Positions 9,517-16,681 of a stretch of DNA of 64,000 nt are shown in pieces (within the stretch, counting starts at the first letter, position 1; the number at the start of each line of letters is the position of its first letter). The position numbers and the translations under genes were made by a program. The notes below the pieces were generated by a model, which was given only the letters and a program-made list of their open reading frames with translations, was not told the origin of the DNA and did not search any database. The stretch covers positions 496,001 through 560,000 of the forward strand of contig NZ_VOHQ01000003.1 of NCBI RefSeq assembly GCF_009192765.1, written 5' to 3'. Source of the stretch: Agriterribacter humi. GTDB lineage: Bacteria; Bacteroidota; Bacteroidia; Chitinophagales; Chitinophagaceae.

Positions 9517-10464
9517 ATGAACCTGGCGAAAATAAAATCATCATCCGGCTACCTTTCTAAGTACGGCATTTTCATAGCCTTTATTGTGATATGCATCATG
9601 CTGTCTATTGCCACGCCCTATTTTTTTACGGCGCAAAATATAATCATCGTATTACGGCAGGTATCCATTAACGGTATACTGGCCATTGGTGTTACGTTCG
9701 TTATTATTGCCGGGGGTATTGATCTTTCCCTGGGTTCGGTGCTGGCGGCAACAGGAGTAGTTGCCGCCAGTTTTGCCCATCCCGGCACCTATGCCCTCGT
9801 TGTTCCGGTTATGCTGGGCATACTCACCGGGGTTATTATCGGCGCCATCAACGGGTTAACCATTACGCTGGGAAAGGTGGCCCCGTTTATTGTTACACTG
9901 GGTATGATGACGATAGCAAGGGGACTGGCATTGGTATGGAGCGATGGCAGGCCGGTTACGAATCTTTCACCCGCTTTTAATTATATTGGTGGCGGCGACC
10001 TGCTGCATATTCCTGTGCCGATATTACTGTTTGTACTGGTGATCATTGTTTCGGCTGTAATTTTAAATTATACCCGCATCGGCCGTTATATTTATGCAGT
10101 TGGTGGTAATGAAAATGCCGCAAGAGCTTCCGGCATACGGGTAAGCGGGGTAAAACTGTTTGCATATATTATGTGCAGCGGGCTGGCAGGGCTGGCTGGT
10201 ATTGTACTTGCTTCGCGCATAACCACGGGTCAGCCCAATGCGGGCATCGCGTATGAGTTAGATGCCATAGCAGCGGTAGTAATTGGCGGCACCAGTTTAT
10301 TGGGTGGAAGGGGAAGTATTGCCGGAACGGTGATCGGCGTATTGATCATAGGTGTAATCAATAACGGGCTGGATTTATTGAATGTAACATCCTACTATCA
10401 GCAGATCATTAAGGGCATTATTATTATTGGTGCTGTGCTGCTCGACAGGAAGAATACGCAGTAG
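9517..10464 (+). CDS. Sugar ABC transporter permease, RbsC type
   Basis: About 315 aa and strongly hydrophobic, with the 8-10 membrane segments of the RbsC/BPD_transp_2 family. Characteristic phrases are GVTFVIIAGGIDLSLGSVLA and the C-terminal GGNENAARASGIRV and DAIAAVVIGGTSLLGGRGS. The frame is open from a TTG at 9472, but the ATG at 9517 gives the usual short cytoplasmic N-terminus and is preferred. It pairs with the ATPase gene 90 bp upstream. Confidence 0.95.
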   Translation: MNLAKIKSSSGYLSKYGIFIAFIVICIMLSIATPYFFTAQNIIIVLRQVSINGILAIGVTFVIIAGGIDLSLGSVLAATGVVAASFAHPGTYALVVPVMLGILTGVIIGAINGLTITLGKVAPFIVTLGMMTIARGLALVWSDGRPVTNLSPAFNYIGGGDLLHIPVPILLFVLVIIVSAVILNYTRIGRYIYAVGGNENAARASGIRVSGVKLFAYIMCSGLAGLAGIVLASRITTGQPNAGIAYELDAIAAVVIGGTSLLGGRGSIAGTVIGVLIIGVINNGLDLLNVTSYYQQIIKGIIIIGAVLLDRKNTQ

Positions 10465-10518
10465 AAAGGCTGCACAGCGTTTAAAAACAGGATCGGTAAA
10501 CTGAATGCACATCAGGCT

Positions 10519-11052
10519 ATGCAAAACCTGGAAGATTACGCGAAGAAAAACGGTATTGTTTTGCAGGGAGAAGGCCCCTGCCAGTTTTGTGGCGCTCCTG
10601 TGGCCCGCGGTGTTTTTGAATGCCATAGCAATCTTCATCATATAGCTGCAATACTTGATTTTAATGACCCGTCATGTTACCTGACCCGTTTCCTGAGTGT
10701 TGATGCTATGGCTTTGCAGCATTGTGAATTACACGGACCATGGAACAATCATATCCACCTGGCAAGACTGTTCCTCATTTTTGAAAAAAATATAGCATGG
10801 GATTATGCTAAAACGCCTTTGTTGAGTAATATTATTAATCAGTATAAGAAAAATAAAACCGCATTTTTAATGCCGCCGCCCCTGCAGCAAAGAGGGCGCA
10901 TAACCACTTCGGACCTGCTCAATGCGTACAATTCAGAAGATTGTAAGGAAATTGTAAAGCAATGGGCAAAAGAAGTATATGATTCCTTCGGCATGCATCA
11001 TAGTTTGATCTCATCAATAGCAGGTGTATTTATTCGCAAATATTATTCCTGA
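10519..11052 (+). CDS. DUF5946-like protein with CxxC zinc-ribbon start
   Basis: A 177-aa soluble protein. The N-terminal PCQFCGAPV is a CxxC knuckle, followed by ECHSNLHHIAAIL and, further on, CELHGPWNNHIHLARL; these Cys/His positions could bind a metal ion. The arrangement resembles DUF5946, a family of unknown function, but I cannot confirm the match. The gene sits between the permease and the binding-protein gene of the ABC importer, on the same strand. That position is unusual, since importer components are normally contiguous. A role linked to the imported sugar is only an inference. Confidence 0.65.
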   Translation: MQNLEDYAKKNGIVLQGEGPCQFCGAPVARGVFECHSNLHHIAAILDFNDPSCYLTRFLSVDAMALQHCELHGPWNNHIHLARLFLIFEKNIAWDYAKTPLLSNIINQYKKNKTAFLMPPPLQQRGRITTSDLLNAYNSEDCKEIVKQWAKEVYDSFGMHHSLISSIAGVFIRKYYS

Positions 11053-11182
11053 CAGGTGTAGGAAAATAATAAAGTCCTCAACTCCTGTTCTTCATCAGGA
11101 ATGCATTTCATTTATTATTTCCATTTTTACGGTTTTGGAGGCCGTAAAAAATGCATATCTTACCCATCCAAAAAATTATACA

Positions 11183-12121
11183 ATGCATAAACCAGGTACA
11201 GTATTATTTGTTATGGCCCTTGCGGGAATGGCATTGGCAGGGTGTAACCGGGGTGGTAGCAAGAATGGCGAAAAAAGTTTTGTTATAGGCGCTTCCATGC
11301 TCAGCCTGCAGTCTGAATTTGTAGTGAATGTAAAAGATGCTATGGAAGCACGCGCCAAAGAAAAAAATGTTGAGCTGATTGTAAATGACGCGCAACGTAC
11401 GGCCGACAAACAGGTGCAGCAGATAGAAACATTTATCTCGCAAAAGGTAGACGCCATTATTCTCAATCCCTGCGAAGTAGAAGCCAGTTCGCCCGCTATT
11501 GAAAAAGCCAAAGCAGCCGGCATACCCATCATTAATGTAAATTCAGAAACAGCCGCTGCACCCGATGGATTTGCAGGCTCCCGCGATGAAGAAGCCGGTG
11601 AAATAGCCATGGAGCAAATCGCTAAGCTGCTGAACGGGAAAGGAAATGTGGTGATCATAGAAGGCTATATGGGACAGGCGGCACAGATCAAAAGGTCTGC
11701 CGGTGCAAAAACCATTCTCAGTAAATATCCCGGTATAAAAATTCTCGCGCAACAAACAGCAGATTGGGACAGGGCCAAGGGAATGAGTTTAATGGAAAAC
11801 TGGATACAAAGCTATGGCGATAAAATTAATGCTGTATTTGCACACAACGACGAAATGGGCATGGGCGCATTGCAGGCATTGGAGCAGGCCAAACTAAAGG
11901 ATAAAGTGGTAGTGGTGAGCATTGATGCCATTGCCGATGCGTTGCAGGCGGTGAAAGACGGCAGATTAGATGCTACTGTTTACCAGGATGCGAAAGGACA
12001 GGGCGCAGGCGCCATTGATATGGCTATACAACTCATCAAAAAAGAACCGGTAGAAAAGAAAGAAATATTCATTCCATTTCAGTTGGTGACGAAAGAAAAT
12101 GTGGATGGGTTTCTGAAATAA
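11183..12121 (+). CDS. Periplasmic sugar-binding lipoprotein, RbsB type
   Basis: A 312-aa protein when started at the ATG at 11183; the open frame begins at 11024 but only the later start gives a lipoprotein signal (MALAGMALAGC). Two-lobed Peripla_BP_4 features are present: ASMLSLQSEFVVNVKDAM, the QQIETFISQKVDAIILNP hinge-side segment, GIPIINVNS, and AVFAHNDEMGMGALQAL. It should deliver sugar to the RbsA/RbsC-like proteins encoded just upstream. It completes the importer, and the second oxidoreductase gene starts 25 bp later. Confidence 0.93.
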   Translation: MHKPGTVLFVMALAGMALAGCNRGGSKNGEKSFVIGASMLSLQSEFVVNVKDAMEARAKEKNVELIVNDAQRTADKQVQQIETFISQKVDAIILNPCEVEASSPAIEKAKAAGIPIINVNSETAAAPDGFAGSRDEEAGEIAMEQIAKLLNGKGNVVIIEGYMGQAAQIKRSAGAKTILSKYPGIKILAQQTADWDRAKGMSLMENWIQSYGDKINAVFAHNDEMGMGALQALEQAKLKDKVVVVSIDAIADALQAVKDGRLDATVYQDAKGQGAGAIDMAIQLIKKEPVEKKEIFIPFQLVTKENVDGFLK

Positions 12122-12146
12122 AATATACGATCGTAAAATCACCCTT

Positions 12147-13379
12147 ATGCCCAAATCAACCCATAAAAACAATTCGATATTGCCCCGCCGCCATTTCCTC
12201 CGTCTGGCCGCACTTTCAGGAGCAGGAATGGCTTTAAATCCCCGTTTTGCATTTGCAGGAGAACCCTTTAGTGACCGAAAGATCCGGATAGGCATTATAG
12301 GCGGCAGGTTCGGCGCCAGCTTTTATTTTCATGAACATCCCAACTGTATTGTTGAAGCAGTGAGTGATTTGCGTGCCGACCGCAGGGATGTGCTGGTAAA
12401 AACATACCATTGCAAAAAGACCTATGAATCGCTGGAGAAACTTTTGCAGGATAAAAAAATTGATGCGGTATTCATCGCCACAGGTGCACCCGACCATGCC
12501 CGTCATGTGCTGGCAGCATTAGATGCCGGTAAACATGTATTGTGCGCCGTGCCCGCGGCTATGACGCTGGAAGAATGCGCCGCGCTGCGCGATGCAGTAA
12601 AACGCACAGGACTTACCTATATGATGGCGGAAACCACTGTTTATCGTCAGAATACCATCTCCGTAAAAAAAATGTACCGCGAAGGAAAGTTTGGTAATAT
12701 TTTCAGTGCCGCGGCGGAATACAATCACCCGGGACTGGAAGTGCTGTTTTGGGAAGATGGTGCACAAACCTGGCGGCATGGATTTCCCCCAATGCATTAT
12801 CCTACCCATTGTACCGCTTTTTTAATTGCGGTAACCGGCGAGCGTCTTACTGAAGTGAGTGGGATGGGTTGGGGTGATGGCAGCCCTTTGCTCAAAGACA
12901 ATCCTTACAACAATCCATTCTGGAATGAAACGGCATTCTTTAAAACCAGCAAGGGCAATCCGTTCCGGGTGGAAGTAAACTGGCGGGGTGCTTTAAGGGG
13001 TGTGGAACGCGGTGAGTGGCGCGGCGATAAGATGAGCTTTTTCTCTGCGCTGCAGGAAGGGCAGGAGCACACAATGGTTCAGGCGGCAGAAACGATGGGG
13101 CGTGATGATGCCGGATTTCAGCATAAAGAAGCAACGGTAAAAGCATACAAGCAACCCCAATGGTGGCAAACGGATATGCTGCCCCAACCCCTGCGCCACA
13201 ACAGCGGGCACGATGGTTCGCACACTTTTATTACCCATGAATTTATTGATGCATTAATCAGCAACCGCAGTCCCGAAGTGAACATACACGAAGCGCTGGC
13301 CTATACAGCGCCGGGTATAGTTGCCCACCAGTCGGCGTTGAAAGGTGGAGAATGCATGAAGGTGCCGGGGTTTGATTAG
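12147..13379 (+). CDS. Tat-exported Gfo/Idh/MocA-family protein lacking the EKP lysine
   Basis: A 410-aa protein with a textbook twin-arginine signal (LPRRHFLRLAALSGAGMAL), so it should be exported folded with its cofactor. The Rossmann start is IRIGIIGGRFGASF. Where most family members have EKP, this one reads GKHVLCAVPAAMTLEEC, so the usual nicotinamide-side lysine is absent; members with a VP variant exist, but I cannot say what they catalyse. The C-terminal domain has MHYPTHCTAFLIAVTGERL, where His may substitute for the family catalytic His. It directly follows the sugar-binding lipoprotein gene (25 bp) and probably acts on the same substrate class. Confidence 0.88.
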   Translation: MPKSTHKNNSILPRRHFLRLAALSGAGMALNPRFAFAGEPFSDRKIRIGIIGGRFGASFYFHEHPNCIVEAVSDLRADRRDVLVKTYHCKKTYESLEKLLQDKKIDAVFIATGAPDHARHVLAALDAGKHVLCAVPAAMTLEECAALRDAVKRTGLTYMMAETTVYRQNTISVKKMYREGKFGNIFSAAAEYNHPGLEVLFWEDGAQTWRHGFPPMHYPTHCTAFLIAVTGERLTEVSGMGWGDGSPLLKDNPYNNPFWNETAFFKTSKGNPFRVEVNWRGALRGVERGEWRGDKMSFFSALQEGQEHTMVQAAETMGRDDAGFQHKEATVKAYKQPQWWQTDMLPQPLRHNSGHDGSHTFITHEFIDALISNRSPEVNIHEALAYTAPGIVAHQSALKGGECMKVPGFD

Positions 13380-13435
13380 GGGGTAAAGAGAAGGAAATTT
13401 TATTTGCTATAAATAATATCTTGAAACCTTTAATA

Positions 13436-14146
13436 ATGAATCCAAAAGATATAATTCCAGTTGAAAAGGTATATGATGATGCTTTTCGTCCGGCAATGAT
13501 ACAAATTGGAAAGGCAATTGAAAGTGTGACGAAAACTTCCAGGTTTTTACTTGCTCCTTTCGAATACTTGGCTGCTCAACATGACCGGTGGGAACGCTAC
13601 CTTATTAAGGTTGCTTCGAAAGTAGAGGATATAAACTTGGTCGAAGGACACCCACAAATTGTTATTCCAGTACTCGAAGGGTTAAGCTTATGCAGTGAAA
13701 ACTCCTTATTAAGCGAATTGTTTGTAAACTTGCTCTCTAATTCTATTGATAGGACAAAGCAAGATTTAGCCCATCCAGCCTTTCCCAATATCATTAAACA
13801 ACTAAGTCATGATGAGGCTTTAATATTATTTTTCCTTAAGAAACAAGATTATAAAATGACTCAACAAATTGATATAGATGCTAAGACAAATAGGTGGAAC
13901 AATCATCGCAAAATCTACGAAGAATTCCCTTCCGATAAATTGTATTTTCCTATGCATTTTTTACTATACATGAATCATCTGCATAGTTTAAATTTAGCAG
14001 GTACATATGAAATAGGAGATCAAGAGGCAGTTATAGACCTCTTAGGAAATCAGACTGGATCTCTAATTCATAATACAAGAAGATTAGAAGAATTTGGTAA
14101 GTTCTTTGCAGATGCTTGTGTGCCAAATGAATTTCCGCAGATATAA
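13436..14146 (+). CDS. DUF4393 / Abi-alpha family protein
   Basis: A 236-aa soluble protein starting at ATG 13436 (a TTG at 13421 is also in frame). The first half, IIPVEKVYDDAFRPAMIQIG, then a hydrophobic helix region, then SELFVNLLSNSIDRT and HPAFPNIIKQLSHDEALIL, matches the Abi-alpha/DUF4393 family as I know it. Members are associated with abortive infection, although biochemical function is not established. No toxin, antitoxin or nuclease partner is adjacent. The codons look more AT-rich than in the neighbouring sugar genes, and the DNA just downstream is decayed, which together suggest horizontal arrival at a variable site. Confidence 0.8.
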   Translation: MNPKDIIPVEKVYDDAFRPAMIQIGKAIESVTKTSRFLLAPFEYLAAQHDRWERYLIKVASKVEDINLVEGHPQIVIPVLEGLSLCSENSLLSELFVNLLSNSIDRTKQDLAHPAFPNIIKQLSHDEALILFFLKKQDYKMTQQIDIDAKTNRWNNHRKIYEEFPSDKLYFPMHFLLYMNHLHSLNLAGTYEIGDQEAVIDLLGNQTGSLIHNTRRLEEFGKFFADACVPNEFPQI

Positions 14147-14200
14147 TCTTGTGTAGTTTCTTAAAAGATTTTAATTAAGGTTTGCTTTGACCGAAAGCAT

Positions 14201-14375
14201 CTACAACTTATACAATACCCCCGTCACCACCGCTCCAGCCGCGTATTTAAAAAGTTCAACGCATTATTATTCAGGAGCCCTTGGTTTTCTAAAGTAATCA
14301 CCCAGTATAGAATCTGCTACATTACCCGCTGTTCCGGCAATAATTATTAGGAGCTGTTGTCTGTTCCAGCCCCTT
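14201..14375 (-). pseudogene. Decayed 3' fragment of a DUF92 gene
   Basis: About 165 bp align with the 3' end of the intact DUF92 gene at 19453-20166, on the same strand. Long shared stretches include ACAATACCCCC, TATTTAAAAAGTT, TTTTCTAAAGTAA, TATAGAATCTGCT and TTACCCGCTGT. By eye identity is roughly three quarters, with at least one single-base indel (near 14240) that breaks the frame. Translated in pieces it gives phrases like AGTAGNVADSIL, matching AGTAGNIADSIL of the intact protein. It is a relic, not a working gene. The 5' part of the gene is missing. Confidence 0.8.
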
Positions 14376-14527
14376 GGGGGCCGGAGTTTCGAAGAAAATC
14401 TTTCTTTTAAACGTTTTGCAATACCTAATATCTTTTCTTTCCCTGGGAATATCTTTCATGCTCTTTTTAATTTACTTACCAGTTCCGCATAATCATTACT
14501 GCCTGTTCAATTTGATGTTGCATTTTT
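14376..14527. other. Non-coding gap beside the DUF92 relic
   Basis: No intact gene. On the minus strand, a broken frame reads SNDYAELVSKLKRA, stop, KIFPGKEKILGIAKRLKERF, ending where the DUF92 relic begins. It looks like the remains of a helical protein of unknown family, but the frame is interrupted and too short to assign. DUF4393 is on the plus strand upstream and the receptor gene ends at 14528 on the minus strand. Confidence 0.4.
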
Positions 14528-16570
14528 TTAAAAAATTACATTTACCGATATCCATGCATTTCTTCCTGCGGCATTTATGCCGGAGCCATGCGTACGATAA
14601 TCTTCATTAAAAATATTTTGTATCTCTGCATTTATCCGAATCATGGATAAATTATAGCCGCCAAAAAAATTAAGCGATTCCCATCCTGGTGTGCCACCAA
14701 CCGGGATGCGATTATCTTCCTTATCGCCCTGTGCTAACCTTCTTTGATGAGAAGCAAACTGAAATTCCGCCGCGGCAAACCATTTATTCTTTTTGTACAT
14801 ACTCATCAATCTTCCGTTAAAGGGCGGAATACGGCGCAAGGGCTCTTTTTTACTTAAACTTTGGCCGTATGTATACGCAACACTTCCGGTTAAGTTCAAC
14901 TTTCTTGTTACATTCCAATTCATCTCCGTTTCCAATCCCTTAATATAAGCTGCTTCTGTATTTTCTTTTTGATATACCTGGTAACCATCTATTAACTGCC
15001 CTTCTGCTTTCTCTCTTGTTATCAAATTATCAAGATGCATATAATAAGCCGCAAATGTTCCGCTAAAATATTTTGTCTTAAACTTATAACCCAGCTCTGT
15101 ATGTTGTGATTTTTCCGGGCTAAGATGAGTCGTTGGGATTTCGTAACGAAAATCAACAATGCCCAGGGTACCCATATCATCAACATTCGGCGCCCGGTAA
15201 CCACTGCTGAAAGATGTATAAATATGCTGATTTTGACCCAGGCGGTATAAAACAGCGGCATTGCCCACCCATGCTGAAGGCGAAATTGTTACATTGCCCA
15301 GTGTAGTATCGCTGATGCGGATTGAAAAAGTATTAAACCGTATTCCTGCATCAACGATCCATCTTTTAAACGTTATATGATGCATGGAGTAAATAGAATA
15401 ATTTCCATACCGCGAATCATCAGGATATAAACCACGCAAAAAAGTCATTGTTGCATCCGGTGTGTTGATATCTTTTCTTGTGCTTCCCACTTTATCATAA
15501 TACAATTCAATACCGGAATTTGCTGTCCAATATTTACCTGGTTTTGAAAACACATCGGCTGTAAATCCAATCGTGTTGGTAATATCTTTTTCTTTTCGTA
15601 AAACAGTACTGCCGTTTTTCCGGCTGTTCCTTCCTTCAAGCGTTTGCTGCCAGGAAAGCGTTATTTCTGTTTCACTAAACAGCGCCGATTTATTCTTTGT
15701 GTTTATTCTTGCATAATTCAATAATCTCTGCTGCGGATCCATTTCATTCACTGCAAAATTTTCCAGTTTTAACTTATGATAGACCGGAACATTTTGTTGT
15801 TGCAAAAACTGGTTAGCCAGTGTAAGCTGGGTGTTTTCACTAAGCAGCATTTTTGCTTTGGCATCAAACGCCCATTCATTATACCCCGAGGGTATTTGTT
15901 TTCCTGTTGTATCGCCACCCACCAAATCACCAAACCTGCGATGAGAAATACCACCCACGAAAGCAAATTTTTTACCTGAATAGTTGGCCTCAGCCCGGAT
16001 GGTTTTCTCCATATCATCCGTCATATATTTGGCAATAGCCTTGCCCTGGAAAACCGGTTTGCTATCTGTAAAGACAGGGTCTTTTGTAAACATCTGTACA
16101 ACACCGCCTATTGCATCGGTTCCGTATTGAACAGAGCCTGTTCCTTTTGCGACTTCGATACGATTAATGGTATAAACATCAATCGTATTAAGATACTGAT
16201 TGGGGCCATAACGAAAAGTAGAATTGTTCAACCGGATGCCATCTACAAGGAGCAGCGTCTGGTTACCGGTCAGCCCTCTTACAAAAGGAGACCCGCCGCC
16301 ATGATTTGTTTTTTGCACAAATACGCCGTTCATTCCCATTAATGCCTCAGGTGAAGTACGCGGAGTAAATTCCTGTAATTTTTTTTTCGAAAGGCTACTA
16401 ACAGAATAGGGCACTAATAAATTTTGCTGTTTATTTCGTTGCGCTGTTAATACTACTTCATCAAGCAGCCGTGTGATCGTGTCTTCTTTTTGCTCCATTG
16501 CTGTTTGGGCTCCGGCACCGAAGTGTGCGGTCAGCCATAAAGCAAAAAAAATGATTAAACTTTTCATCAT
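14528..16570 (-). CDS. TonB-dependent outer-membrane receptor
   Basis: About 680 aa, a short receptor without the N-terminal carboxypeptidase-like domain common in SusC proteins. A signal peptide ends at GAGAQ; the plug has EVVLTAQRN near the start, SPFVRGLTGNQTLLLVDGIR and GTGSVQYGTDAIGGVV, then a C-terminal barrel ending in aromatic VNVIF. This is closest in style to receptors for haem, siderophores or other small ligands, not glycan importers. Possible starts are GTG 16579, ATG 16570 and ATG 16567. The phosphoesterase gene lies upstream on the same strand, but a terminator separates them. The ligand is unknown. Confidence 0.92.
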   Translation of the reverse strand: MMKSLIIFFALWLTAHFGAGAQTAMEQKEDTITRLLDEVVLTAQRNKQQNLLVPYSVSSLSKKKLQEFTPRTSPEALMGMNGVFVQKTNHGGGSPFVRGLTGNQTLLLVDGIRLNNSTFRYGPNQYLNTIDVYTINRIEVAKGTGSVQYGTDAIGGVVQMFTKDPVFTDSKPVFQGKAIAKYMTDDMEKTIRAEANYSGKKFAFVGGISHRRFGDLVGGDTTGKQIPSGYNEWAFDAKAKMLLSENTQLTLANQFLQQQNVPVYHKLKLENFAVNEMDPQQRLLNYARINTKNKSALFSETEITLSWQQTLEGRNSRKNGSTVLRKEKDITNTIGFTADVFSKPGKYWTANSGIELYYDKVGSTRKDINTPDATMTFLRGLYPDDSRYGNYSIYSMHHITFKRWIVDAGIRFNTFSIRISDTTLGNVTISPSAWVGNAAVLYRLGQNQHIYTSFSSGYRAPNVDDMGTLGIVDFRYEIPTTHLSPEKSQHTELGYKFKTKYFSGTFAAYYMHLDNLITREKAEGQLIDGYQVYQKENTEAAYIKGLETEMNWNVTRKLNLTGSVAYTYGQSLSKKEPLRRIPPFNGRLMSMYKKNKWFAAAEFQFASHQRRLAQGDKEDNRIPVGGTPGWESLNFFGGYNLSMIRINAEIQNIFNEDYRTHGSGINAAGRNAWISVNVIF

Positions 16571-16620
16571 TACTTGCACTTATTATTTTCTATCCTTTAT
16601 GTAAAGGCGGACAGCATGGA

Positions 16621-16658
16621 GAAAATAAAACCACCCCGGTCTGCTTGTCCGGGATGGT
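16621..16658 (-). terminator. Rho-independent terminator after the phosphoesterase
   Basis: On the minus strand ACCATCCCGG pairs fully (one T-G wobble) with CCGGGGTGGT across a 9-nt loop and is followed by TTTATTTTC. It sits between the phosphoesterase stop (16682) and the receptor start, so the two genes are likely separate transcripts or partly uncoupled. Confidence 0.8.
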
Positions 16659-16681
16659 AAATTGCATGAGAACTGTTTTCA

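Noticed and set aside
13436-14146. A complete multi-gene phage-defence system around the Abi-alpha gene
   Set aside because: The neighbours are sugar-metabolism genes and a TonB receptor; no nuclease, toxin, sensor or antitoxin gene is adjacent.
14374-14610. 78-aa plus-strand open frame between DUF4393 and the receptor gene
   Set aside because: It overlaps the 3' end of the receptor gene and has no recognisable domain or start context.
16580-16680. Possible cobalamin riboswitch upstream of the TonB receptor
   Set aside because: No B12-box or conserved cobalamin riboswitch core is visible; the only structure in this gap is the terminator hairpin of the upstream gene.
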